Notes: a model not told the origin generated them from the sequence alone. A stretch of 64,000 nucleotides of DNA from Rotaria sordida (GCA_905250125.1 CAJNOL010001159.1:1-64000); one strand, 5' to 3'. Shown: positions 36,568-48,777, counted from the first letter of the stretch. Numbers and translations: made by a program.

Positions 36568-39500
36568 CTAAAAATAAAATCGAACTATTTTATCAAATAT
36601 TAGGAAATCATATAAAATATTTTGTTCAATGGGAAAATTAGTTTTCAACCATTCAGAAAATTGATTATCAAAACCATCTAAATCTCTTACAATCAATGTT
36701 AATGTTTGTAATTCAGAAAATACTGAAAATGATGTTCGAACAAGTTCTAATATCAATTCATTTGTTAATATTTGATTTGGTGTTAATAAATATCTCATTC
36801 TTGTCGTTGGTGGAGATATTGATGAATAAATAGCAAAGATTAATGTTAAATTTTTTAAATAATATATCGATTGTGTTTGTAAATATGTATATAATCGATA
36901 AGATACAATTAAAGTTTTAAGTTTAGGTAAATTTTTTAAAAGTAAATTAATTAATTCTATTGGATATTGTCGAGTTTCTTCTGGACAATTTAATAATATT
37001 ATATTTGATAGATTAATCATAGTTTTTAAATTATTAAAATATTCTATTGATTGAAATTGTCTAGAATTATTTATTAAATTTGAATATAAAATAAATTGTT
37101 CAATATTTGGAAAATATCGATATTCATTATAATCATATAATAATGAAGTAAGATTATTATGTAATGTTAAACTTAATTTACTAACATAATGATAAGTTGA
37201 TTTAATTATTAATGGTGATATTGTACAACGACGAATATTATAAAGTGTTGTTTGAAAATTTTCTATTGGATATGGTATTGTATGTAAAACAAATTTAAGA
37301 CGATCATGTTCATTTATATTAATTAAAACATTCCAATGATGATCAAGAAAATATTTTGATTGATTAAATGATTTAACAATATTATCAAGATCTAAATTAT
37401 TTGCAGTAATATAAGTATGAGGAATTTGATCAAGAGATATAATTAAACGAAAATGTTTTAAATAAGGAAATTTTGATGAAAGAATTGTTTCCCATAAATC
37501 ACCATTTCCATATTCAATTGACCATGTTGAAAGTGATAATTCATGAAGTTTAGATGGTAAACGAAGAAATAATATTTTTGTAGCAATTATAAATGGAATT
37601 TCAGCAAGTTTAGCTCGAAGAAAAATTAAATGAGGTACAAGAGTAGTAAAATCATCAATAGCATTAAGAGATGGAACAATTGTTCTAGAAGAATGAGAAA
37701 ATATTTATTTAATATTTCACTAAAGTCAATATTTTATTCAGATTTCCTCTTCTAAAAGGACGGCTTAAAACTTCATGAGGAGCGTCTTCCTCTCGACGCT
37801 TACCCTAAATAGAATACTGACTATAGAGAAAGTGAAATTTAGTCAATACAAATATTACTCGAGAAACTTATAGTAATAAAACAAAATCTTTTAACTGAAT
37901 ACAAAATTATGAGTAATTCTTTCAATCTTTTTGACTAGCATTATGTAAAACAAAAATGAATGTCTACTACTTTCTTAGACAGAACAACTTTTAAGAGAGA
38001 GAAGGAAAAAAACAGAAGAAAATTTTTATTATTACTTCAGTTCTTTTACTTTGGCGAATAAAGAATTCAAGTTTGTAGTACTCTTGAAGAAATTCCTGCT
38101 ATTAAAGTTAATAAAAGTTTGTTTTAGTGGGAAAGTAACGGTTTAAATAAACAATATCTCACAAAAAAAAGTTTATTCATTACTATTTCAAGCAAACTTT
38201 AGTACCGAATAATGAACTTTTGTATTTACTTAAGATATTAGGTTTCAATGCACAATTTAATGAATGATTTTTTTTTTGTCTTGACTTAACTCTTCCATCA
38301 GAATTAATTTTTAAATAATTTCATAAAAATCTGTGAATTTAAGTTCATATGAATCATTTCAGACAAAATGAGACATACTCATCTTACATTTGATTTTGAT
38401 TCTTTACAGGAGTCTTTTTTCTTGATATATTCTTTTAGTATAGACATACATATAGTGGATATCAAAATTATTCAATAAGGTTTATTTTCAAGTTTTTTCG
38501 CTGGTGTAAGCGTTAGAAAGAGTTCAAATAGAGAAAATCATTTCCAACAGGAACATTAACAAATAAAAATTATTATTAGATTCCAAAGATAGATATTTCA
38601 GAAAGCAAAAAAGCTAATTTTTCAGTAGCTAGAACGGATAAATATAATGTTGTTTAGAATATATAGAACGATATAGTAAACCATCTTCTACAAAATAAGA
38701 CATCGTTGAGTTGTCTTCGATGATTGTTTTTGCTAAGATGCAGCATTTTGATTGAAGGTCAAAGAAAAGGCTTTCCTATAGGATATAGTAGAAAAACGAC
38801 GTTAAGGACTTTCGTAAGGTCACAGTATCTCAGCTAAAAAATATTGCAGAGAGCTCGAAGACATCTCATTTTGTAGAGAATTGTTTGTCCTATCGTTCTA
38901 TATAATCTAACCAAAATTAGATTTCACTATTCTAGGCATAGAAAAACTAGGATGTTTTCGTTTTCTGAGACCCCAATCTTTAGAACTTTGATAATAATTA
39001 TCTATTCCTTATATTTTGGTTAGAAACCATTTTCTCTATTCGAATCACTATTTGGCTTCTTTGTAACACTTATGACAGTAAAAAAGAAGTTGAAAACAAA
39101 CTTTATTGAATAATTTTGGTGTCCTTTGAATGTTGACTCTTTCAGCTGACTAGTAACTAAAAATTAATTTTAGCGAGTAATCTCTCTAATCATGAGGAGA
39201 AACAATCCGAAGACTTCAGAATAGACTCTACGACATGAACCGCATCTGTGATAAAATTATCAGTAAGATCAGACTCCGAAAAAATTTCTCTTAAAAGCCA
39301 ATTTCTAGAGACCTTATCAAGTTCAGAATCAAAAATGTTTGTTTTACCATCAACAGTAGATTCTAAAGAAAGATTCGTACCGTTTGGAATTATTTTTGAA
39401 CTTTTCATTCGATTATAAAAGCATTTTTTGGTACTTTACCACATTCCTAACGCTAGGTCTTTACTGATAACTTTCATGATCAAAGATCTTACTATCCCGA

Positions 39501-40564
39501 GATATATGTGTTTTTATTTTGTGAAATCATATCGCTAACGAATGATTTTGCTCATATCTTGCGTATATAAGAGAAACATGTGCTTCTTTGACGTGATTGT
39601 TAGTTTACTAATAGTGTCTTGGATCGTTTTTTCTATTACTATAAATTTATCGACCAATTTTTGTAGATTCGTATTAATTCAACAAAGCGATCTCTCGTCG
39701 ACAAAAATTTCGAGATAAAATTGATAATATATTTTCTAATCTATAGTACAGAAGTTATTCCAGATAGGTAACAAAAAAATTATGTTCGAAATTCAAGAAA
39801 TAAATAAATTATGATTCTTCATAAATATAAAACAAGTAACAGTTTAAAGATTTCTTATAGAGAAAAAAAAAAGAAAGAAAAATTTATTTTATGTAACATT
39901 AATTTTAACTTTACCCTTTTGTATTTGAATCAAATAAACGAACAGTTAAACGTTTAATATTAGGTATAAAATGAAGTAATCGAATAAAATCTCTTAAACG
40001 ACACCATTGATCAATAACTAATGTTTTTAAAGATAATGTTTTATTTGTTATATCTAAATGATCAAAACTCATACGACTATAATCTTGAAAACCTAAATAA
40101 CAATATGTTAATGAAGGCATTTGTTGACTAAAAATAATATTAGTTAATGAATTAACATCATGATCTCTTAATCGAAATTCTGTATATAAATGTAAATAAT
40201 TTAATTGTTTTAATTCTAATAATACATTATTAACTAATAAATTAATATTTTCTGTATGTAAATGATGAATTGTTAATGATCGTAAATATTGACATTTATT
40301 AATTATATAAAGACGATTAGTTATATCATCAATATATAATGATTCTATCCAATTATATTCAATATTTGGAAGAATAATATTAAGAAAAAAATTAAATTGA
40401 TTTTGATTTGTATATAAAAGATTAAAGCGATAATGTATTAAACGAAGAATTGTATTAAAACGTTGATTAAGATTAAAAAATTTATGAAATAAATCTATTG
40501 GTGATATATATTCTAAAATAAGCCATAAAAGCTCATTTGGTAATTGTTCTAATCGATTTTTCAT
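36568..40564 (-). CDS. F-box/LRR protein (gene D of tandem array)
   Basis: There are two exons, 39915-40564 and 36568-37684, joined in phase (AAA-GG / A-ACA) across a 2.23-kb intron, giving about 588 residues. The F-box is at residues 4-45 (LEQLPNELLWLILEYISPID, then LNQRFNTIL). Leucine-rich units follow (YLRSLTIHHLH, QLNYLHLYTEF, NIKRLTVRLF, YLKHFRLIISL, KLKTLIVSYRL, ELQTLTLIV), ending FDKIVRFYF. The second exon is open for about 372 codons without an internal stop, far more than chance allows in this AT-rich DNA. The stop TAG (36568-36570) doubles as the AG of a pyrimidine-rich acceptor (TTTTATTTTTAG) 33 nt before gene C's ATG. Substrate unknown. Confidence 0.82.
39174..39408 (-). repeat. 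Relic repeat in F-box D intron (copy 2)
   Basis: This stretch resembles 26335-26520 in the DDX10 intron. A minus-strand frame of 72 codons remains open here (NGTNLSLES..., REIFSESDLTDNF, VVESILKSSDCFSS, stop). The other copy reads NGTNPSW..., [22 protein letters not shown] in the equivalent frame. Similarity at protein level suggests a once-coding mobile sequence of unknown type. Confidence 0.5.
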
Positions 40565-40878
40565 AAGAATAAATATCTAAAAGCTTATAACCAAATTTAA
40601 AATATAATGTCTTTAAAAATTTTGCAATTGAAAAATCGTTCTACATATGTAAAAATAAATTCTAATTCTAGATTAAGGATTAATATAAATTTTTGATTAA
40701 GTTAAATATACTGTTTAATATATCAATTATTTAATCACAATTATTGTCTTGTTTCTCAGTTTTTTTTTTCACATTGAATAAATTCAGAATTATTAAATTA
40801 TTAAACAAAAAACAAAAGTTATAAAACAAAAAAAATAAAATAAAAATATTTTGAGTGATTAAAATATTTCATTTGATT
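40565..40878. other. Spacer F-box D / RPB5
   Basis: This 314-bp AT-rich spacer separates two minus-strand genes and has no coding signal. It would contain the F-box D leader; AAGCTTTTAG lies 14 nt before its ATG and could serve as a splice acceptor. Confidence 0.5.
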
Positions 40879-42139
40879 TTAAGTGACCAAACGATAAGTT
40901 ATATAACGACCGGCAGTTTCTGATGTTCGAGTAATACGTACTACCTTTAATGTCAAACAAATAAAAAAATTAATTTCTATATATAAATTTTAACTTACTT
41001 GACCACGACTTAAACCAAAATAACGAGCAACTGGATCACCGGATTGAATACGTGGTAATTGACTTTCTTTAAGTCGACTTTAATAATAATATTTAAGTGA
41101 GAGAGAAAAAAAAACACAAATTTTTCTTCTTACTATCTTTGTAATAATTCTTGTTTTTCTTCTGGTGTTAAGATAATATGTTGTGGAACAAGCTAAACAA
41201 GTTTACTTTCAATAAAACAAAATCGATGTTCATTTAGCAGGTGTTCCCTATTATAAAAACAAACGCTCCACCTTCTGCTATTATGTTTTATTTAGTGTGG
41301 AAGAAGTGATGTCCTTCTGAAGATCAGATTCGCTCTTCTAGACTTTTAAATCGTCTCTTCGGAATAGAAAATTTGGATAAAACATCGAAACAACTTCTAT
41401 AATATCAGAAGATAGAACATCAATTTTAAAGTTTCCACATATTTACTATGGAGCATCTGCTAAACGAATACCAAAAAAGAAAATCTTTGTCAAATTCTTA
41501 CATTATGTTCTGTAATATTAACTAATAATTCACTTTCAAGAAAAACTTGAAATTGAACTTTTTTATTTTCTAATTCATTAACAATAACCTAAAATTAAGA
41601 AAAAAAAATTTCTTTTTTTCTAATCTAAAAATGAAAATTTTAATAAAGAATTTTACATCACGAGCCATTGGTGTTAAACCTTTTTGAACAATAAGTATTG
41701 TACTTGTTATATGTTCATCTTCCATTTTTTTACAATATTCTTTTATATCTTTAACACCAATTTTTTCTTGATCAGCAAATCTTGCAACTAATGTATTTGT
41801 TGGATCATCATTATGTGCAACTAAAACATTTAAATGTGATCGAGCTGGTTTATTTTCACTAGGAAAAATAAATTCAATAAAACAAATAAATATACATTCT
41901 TATTAGAAAAAACATAAAATTAAATTCACCTTGGCTTATCACCATACGTATCTTTAAATTGTTCCAATGTTTGATCAAGTTCATCTTGACTTACAAGATA
42001 ACCACGATCATGGCACATCTTTCAAATGAAGAAATTAATCAAATCTTATTGAAAAATAAATTTATTTGTTAGTTTTTTTTACTTGTAAAACTGTTCTTCG
42101 CATACGCCATAAGTTATATATTAAACTTTCATCATCCAT
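40879..42139 (-). CDS. POLR2E: RNA polymerase subunit RPB5 (shared by Pol I, II and III)
   Basis: RPB5 is a common subunit at the downstream DNA jaw of nuclear RNA polymerases. Seven exons run from ATG 42139 to the stop at 40879 (about 42083-42139, 41930-42020, 41655-41860, 41502-41590, 41134-41192, 41000-41085, 40879-40945). Conserved blocks are [82 protein letters not shown] and [20 protein letters not shown]. Total length is near the family's 200-210 residues. A strong acceptor-like TTTTTATCTTTAG lies 8 nt before the ATG. The start is fixed by the conserved MDDE. Confidence 0.96.
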
Positions 42140-42393
42140 TTTATGATCTAAAGATAAAAATTTATGTTATTTCCAATAAAATATTATTGAAAATGGATTA
42201 TTAAATATTTCGTAAGTATTTTTATCGACTAAATTATTGATAAATTTGATTGGCTGTATCTATTGACTAATAAAAAATGAATTTTCAAGTAGCGACATGT
42301 TTTGTCGTTCGATCAATTCACCGCTCGCAGCTGGTTTTGACTACACGTGATATATATTACAGGCGTTTTGTTACTTTTTATCTATGATTTTAG
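42140..42393. promoter_or_regulatory. Divergent promoter region RPB5 / RanBP2-like gene
   Basis: This 254-bp spacer lies between two divergent starts. Both ends carry 3'-splice-site-like sequences next to the ATGs (CTTTAG 8 nt before RPB5; GATTTTAG abutting the plus-strand ATG). Confidence 0.55.
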
Positions 42394-45300
42394 ATGACAA
42401 CAATTATGAAAAATTTTCCGTTATTAAATGAAATTGATGAACAAAACAATTCCGATGATATTGATTGGAATATAAATGCTTTTCAAACATTACTTGTATA
42501 TTTTTAATAGTAAACAAAAAATTAATAATTAAATTTTTTTTTCTTAATTAGACATCTAATTTACCGATGACAACAATATTTTATTATGCTATTGATGTTG
42601 GTTTTCGACGATTGGAAAGTAGTTTATATGAAACTTATTGGGATACTACAGCTGATGCTTTAAATGAGTACAGAAGACTTTTTCTTATCAATAAACAAAT
42701 ATACGCATTTAACTTTGTCTTTAGTTTATCTGATTTTTTGTTTAATACAACGTCTAGTACTGATATTGATCCATATCTAATTGAAGCAAAATGTCAATTA
42801 TTAATGTATGCATCGATTGCAATTATTAAACTACATACAATTGTATGTATTTTATCATTTATTTCTCATTTTTTATTTCAAATTTTTCTAGAGACGTCGT
42901 TCAATAAATGAAGCTAAAATGTCCTGTGCAACAATATGTTTATTATTATTAGAACAAAGTAAATCCTATGAAACTCTATTAATCAAAAATCAATATTCAT
43001 CTTGTATTCATTCAATGCGTCTTCGATATTTAAAACGAATATTTATTATTGGTAAAAAAAAAAAATAATTATTATATATTTTCATTAGAAATTTTTTGTT
43101 TTTATTGTTTTAGGACAATGGTTATCAACTTTATCAAAAGTACAATTTAATGATATACAATCTAATCATGAACAATATGTAAATGAATATTGATTTTAAT
43201 TTAAAATTTTTCTATTTTACAAAAATTTTTTAGATTCAAACTATGATTGATCATTTATTTCCATCTGTATCATTAAGAGATAAAATTAATGGATTTATTG
43301 ATAATTGTTTACTGAATAGTACTAATAATGAAAATGATTTTCCTGATAATGAAACAACAACAAGTGGTTTTGTATTTATTCGACGTTTTCCAAAATTTAA
43401 TGAAAAAACTATTGAAAAACATAGTGATCTTATGCATATGGGACTTGTTAATACATTAAATCAATGTAAGAAATAAGATAAAATTTATTTTTATATAGTT
43501 AATCGTTTTACTCACAATAGTTGCTCTCAGATTTGACGGTAAAGATTTTCTATAGAAACAAAAAATCTCTTTAGTGAAAAAAAAATAATTCATAAACTTT
43601 TAAAATTAAGAATTATTTAGATATTACAAGAACTATGAACCGTAGGAGGCAAGAATAATTTTTGAATGTAATTGAAACGTTTTTTATATGGACTTTTATC
43701 ACAAGTCGAACCGATTCCCATGGAATAATGGAATAGATAACTTCTAAAGTTTGTGTCAGGATTAAAGAGGGCTGATTGTAAGCTCAATAAATCGATAACG
43801 GTAATAGATAGCGATCTGTGACTTTCAGCAATCGAAAGAGAAGAACTCCAGACATCTGTTTATTTTAAAATCCATCATTTTCTCAAAAACATTCAAAAAA
43901 ACATATGAAAATGGTGTGTTTCGTTTCGATGGAAGTACGTTAGATAGAGGACCTATGGATCTATAGTCTTATAGTACGATTCAGATGATTATCTTCTTAC
44001 ATGTTAGCGCTGAATAAACGAAACTACACATGTATTCGGTTAAATTTCCGATTTTAAGATTTAACTAGCCGTGGTCCGAAGCAACCAACATTAGAGGGAG
44101 TGTCGCGGTTTTTTTTGCAAAGAGAGAATAGCTTTCTTCTAAGAGAATTCAAAAAGAGAATTTCCGTTCCGTTGAGAAAAAATAATAATTTTTCATAATT
44201 GAAGAGTGTGTTACTCCCTTGGTGAAGCCATCACTGGATACAACTATGGTAGTAGTGTGTCTTTTATATCGCTCATATAAATCGGCAGATTTTATTTTCT
44301 TATTTCAGGATAGAAGCAAATTAAAAGACCTGAAACTACTTTTGTTAAAGCCTGTCTCTATGCAAAATTTCGAGTCCAAATTCGAAAATTAGTTTTTCTG
44401 TTACTGTGGTACTCATTTAAAAAATACCATAAAAATGCAGTATCTTCACAGCAATAAGCTAAGTACAAGAATTCTTTTCAGTATATTCATAGTTTATTTG
44501 AGTCAACATAATGCATGTAGTTTCGACTCAAAAGTGATTTATCAGTTGGAGGATTTCCATTGTGAGTATAATTTGAAGTATTAATGAAACATAATGAAAG
44601 AAGGAATAATTTTATTCATTGACAATAACTGACAATTGTTGAACAACGGTAATCATTTCCTCGAGATAAAATTTCCATTTGAAATTTGTTTTTCTGTTGG
44701 ATAAAACTTCTTCTAGATTCTATATTTTTAGTGAATAAAAATAATACTCGAAAATTAATTTGTTGTATATGGACATTGTGTTGTATGATTGAATCTGATC
44801 GAGTATCACTTGGAGGTAAAATAAATATTCGTTTAATGATTATTTAATAATTTATTTTGTTTTTTTCTATTTCTTCTAGTTTTGAATCGTTGTATAACAC
44901 GTGAACATTTTTCTATTGCACCTATTGATTTTGAACAAAAACCGATTACAATAGAATCATTAAATGAACGAGATGTTATTGTAAAATAGAAAAAAACAAA
45001 AATTTTTGTCTTTTTTGAAAAATTAATTTTTCCTTCTCAATTAGGTTTTTCTTCTTTTATGTGCACAACAAAATGTACATTTATATGGTGAAGATTCAAC
45101 ATTACATCCATATTTACTATATTCTATATCTCATTTATGTACACAAAATCAAAAAAATTGGTGGCAAACAGCGATTGAACAAACGTAAAATAAATTTTAT
45201 AAATATAATAATTTATTTGAATTTTAAATTTTAGTTCATGTTCAGATTTTATCGATCATCTTGCAACTATTCGTCTAGATGATGAAAGATTCAATCAATA

Positions 45301-47119
45301 TCCACCAAAAATTATTCTACTTGAAACTGCTAAAATACTTTTTAAGACAGTAAAAACTTATTTGTTTTTTTTTTTTGTCTTATTACTAATAACATTTCAT
45401 GTTAAGGCTCAGACTGAATATGGACAACATTCTAATCATTCTGCATTATTATATGAACAATATGCTATTCAATATTTTCAAACAGCTAAAACAAATATAA
45501 AGACTAAGTACGAAATATAAATTCAAATAGAAAATATAAAACAAGATATTGATTTTTTTTTCAGGGAAATGAATGATTTATTTAAAAATACACATAATAA
45601 ATCATTTTTCTTCTATCCTCAAAAAATGATAAATGAAACTAAAGAAGAAAATAAAAAATTAATTGAACAATTAATTGAAGAATGTAAAAAATTGTCTCGA
45701 CATTGTGACGAGTTACAAGTAAATCCTCATATTAGTGCTTATTTCTTAATGATTATGTGTATTTATTTATAGTTATTACCAGAACCAAAATCACCAAGAG
45801 CATCAAGTCCAACCAAAGAAGAAACAGGTTCAAATTAAAAAAAACTTCGAAAGTTTTAATATAGATTTCTTTTCTTTTTTATAGATTTTCATATTTCAAC
45901 TCTTTTGAGTCCTGTTCATGTCGAAATAGAAGAAAAATCTTCACTGGTAAATAATAAATTTATAACTTTTTGAAAAATATTTAAATATCTTTTGTCAATG
46001 GTACAATTACTGAAGTACCTGTGTATATATTTCCATACAAATTTCATTGTTTCGTAATGATTGAATATAGTTAAACTCGAAAGGCTTGATCATGGATTAA
46101 ATTGCGAATTTTTTTATTCAATGAGATTTTGGAAGAAAAGAATCGAATTATTTGGATGAAAGCTTTCAAATATTTCAATACTTGTAGAAGTATAAGCCGA
46201 TGTATTGATCGGTGGTGACTATTGCATTTATTGTAACTTTTTTTCTTTGTCAGCTGCAGCAACAAATGTCTCAGATTTTGCTGGCAGCTGAAATTTTTCG
46301 ATGGCCTTTTCTTTATTAATTTTTTAATTTCGAGAAATTTCGAAATAAAAAAGCGAGAAAACTATAGTGAAAAACTTATTGACAAGAATATCTCCGAAAA
46401 ATGGCAGTGAACGTAGCGATTTTTCAAAAATCAAAAATATGTTTTTATTCGCGAGGGCGACAGCTAGCATCTTCAGCAACTATTCTTGATAATGATGACA
46501 GCTAGTTTATCTTAAAAATTTTGCGGCTATCATCATTGGCTCAACCGATCGACTTACAACTCTAAATACATCTATCTGAAGTCTAAATAGCATATAGACC
46601 ATATAATTATATCACTTAGCATGATGAAGAATCATTTGACAAAGGGATATTTCAATATAATAACAGAGTTTCTTTTTTTTTTTATATTCCTTTCTATAGA
46701 ATGTTGATTCAACTGTATTTGTCACACCAACATTAAATAAGAGTTGTGATGTTTATGTTCAAACATCAGACGAAATAGTATCACCACCAATTACTACAAT
46801 CCCCACAGTTGAAGAAAATCTCGAAACATCAACATCTCCATTACCACCATTTGTTGATATGTTATTTTCTCATATAAATGGTGTTAATCAATGGATTAAT
46901 AGATTTTATACAGGTCATGAAGGTATTCAAAATGATATAAGTACAATTCGAGTATGTATAAATTGATGGTCATTTTTCCATAAGATCATTTATTTATTTA
47001 AATAGGATCGTCTTGAAAAACTTAATCGAGCAACAAGTCAGATGATCTTTTCAAACGTTACAATGTTTCAATCGAATTCAGACGACAATAGTGAACATTA
47101 TCATTCGTCACATGAATGA
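42394..47119 (+). CDS. Multi-exon helical protein resembling RanBP2/Nup358 N-terminal region
   Basis: Fifteen exons join in phase from ATG 42394 to TGA 47117. Intron phases were checked at each join from 43468 on (for example CAA-T/TG-AAT; CAA-AC/T-TCA; ACT-AA/G-GAA). The protein is mostly helical. The segment VFLLLCAQQNVHLYG...LCTQNQKNWWQTAIEQT, with the following helices, resembles the alpha-solenoid of RanBP2 (LCTERQKSWWDAV in vertebrates). It is followed by LLPEPKSPRASSP, similar in style to RanBP2's Ser/Pro linker. A final coiled coil (NDISTIRDRLEKLNRATSQ) ends the protein. No N-terminal TPR block, FG repeats, zinc fingers or Ran-binding domain are present, so at most it is a truncated or divergent nucleoporin. 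The introns at 43468-44732 and 45951-46698 are long and appear empty. Confidence 0.6.
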
Positions 47120-47389
47120 ATGAAAAATATATATTTTGCATATATATACATAATTGTGTATGCGTATATTTGTCACCTATTTCCTATGTATCTCGTCGTT
47201 TTGCCTTTTTCTTTTCTCATTATAAATATCATTTTCTTTTTGAACATAAAACGAATCTTATTCGAAATTGTATAAACTAGAAAGAAATATCAATTTTTGA
47301 AAATATTAATATAAGACCAATGAAGATTTAAGTTCAAATTAGACAATAACTAAGAAAATATTTCTATTTCCAGATAAATTGTTCTTGAT

Positions 47390-47640
47390 TAAATGAACCT
47401 AAAAAAATGATCAAATAATTTATCAATAATCAAAGTAAAATACTCATACTAAAATTGATTTTTGACATAAGATATATAATAATATTGAACAAGAGAATAG
47501 ACATTTTTATTATCAAGTTCTTTCAGGAGATCAATCCTTTACAGCTGCAGTAAATGTACGAGGAAAATTGAATATTCGATGTAATCAAGTCGGTTTTATA
47601 TTACGTACCGTCATGAAAAATATATTCGTTATTGTTTTTA
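47390..47640 (+). pseudogene. Decayed tandem copy of the DUF1349 gene
   Basis: This sequence aligns base for base with the start of the intact gene at 47820, from its GAACCTAAAAAATGG block to its TTACGTATTAATG block. Two tryptophan codons are now TGA (near 47408 and 47463), a start codon is missing, and only about the first 80 codons' worth is preserved. The best-kept part reads LSGDQSFTAAVNVRGK against FSGDQSLTATVNVRGK in the intact copy. Confidence 0.85.
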
Positions 47641-47819
47641 GTATTTACTAACAATGATTAAAGCTAATGAAGTATGACTTAGAGATATAATGAATCTATT
47701 ATGTCATTTTTTTTTCAAGTATATATCAAAAGTAAATATAATATGTAACCTTATCAGTTAGAAAGCAAATATTCATATAATTGTGATACTCATTTTTATG
47801 TTCTCTTTATTTTTTTAAG

Positions 47820-48389
47820 ATGAATTTTACGTGGTTTAACGAACCTAAAAAATGGTCAATCAATGGATCAACAATTCTTGTCCATACAGATGCTAAAACT
47901 GATTTTTGGCGCAAGACACATTATGATTTTGAACGAGATAATGGACATTTTTATTATCGTTCATTTTCAGGTGATCAATCTCTTACAGCAACTGTCAATG
48001 TACGAGGAAAATACACTACACTTTATGATCAAGGTGGTTTAATGTTACGTATTAATGAAAAAAATTGGATTAAATGTGGTGTTGAATATGTTGATGGAAA
48101 TCAATTTGCTAGTGTTGTTGTCACTGTTAATGGATGGTCTGATTGGAGTGTTGTTCCAATAAATTCACCTGATGTTTTAAAATTACGTGTTAAACGTGAA
48201 AAAGAAGCAGTACATATTGAATATGCTGAAGGTGAAAATGGTGAATTTAAAATGATGAGATTAGCATATTTTCCATTAATGGATAAATCGCAACCATTAA
48301 TGGTTGGAATTATGTGTGCATCACCTGGTGAAGATACACAAGGATTTGATATTACTTTTAACGACTTAAATATTATTGAAGATCATTAA
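47820..48389 (+). CDS. DUF1349 family protein (concanavalin-like fold)
   Basis: This intronless gene of 189 codons has NFTWFNEPKKW, DFWRKTHYDF, GHFYYRSFSGDQSLTATVNV, QGGLMLRINEKNWIKCGVEY and GIMCASPGEDTQGFDITFNDL. This is the layout of the DUF1349 (YesU-like, LamG/concanavalin-fold) family, typical of bacteria and fungi and usually about 190 residues. There is no signal peptide, so it is probably cytosolic. Biochemical function in the family is poorly defined; a glycan-binding or glycan-processing role is inferred from the fold only. TTTTTTTAAG abuts the ATG. A damaged tandem copy lies about 430 bp upstream. Lack of introns plus phylogenetic spread make horizontal acquisition plausible. Confidence 0.85.
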   Translation: MNFTWFNEPKKWSINGSTILVHTDAKTDFWRKTHYDFERDNGHFYYRSFSGDQSLTATVNVRGKYTTLYDQGGLMLRINEKNWIKCGVEYVDGNQFASVVVTVNGWSDWSVVPINSPDVLKLRVKREKEAVHIEYAEGENGEFKMMRLAYFPLMDKSQPLMVGIMCASPGEDTQGFDITFNDLNIIEDH

Positions 48390-48777
48390 AAAGATTAAAA
48401 ACATTCTATTTCATTTATTAGATAAAAAAATAAAAGATTAATGATAATAAATTTAAATTCAAACTCTAAAAGCTTTTTTAAAAGAATATAACAATAATAA
48501 TTAAGATTGTTTTACGTATATCTAGATCAATGTACATAAATTCTTTGAGTATGAATATTTTTAAGCAATCTAGAACAAAACGTATACTCATCATGATGAA
48601 AATCAGCACATCAAACTTTAAAAATAAAAATAAAAACGTCGTCATAATTATGGGAACGAAAACACATTCTGGTATTGACGATTTTTTTTTATTGTTAAAA
48701 AAGTATGATAAAGTGGTTTATATAAAAGACCTTGTTGCCAACGATCATATTTATTTCATTTCAAAAAAGAAATCGAA

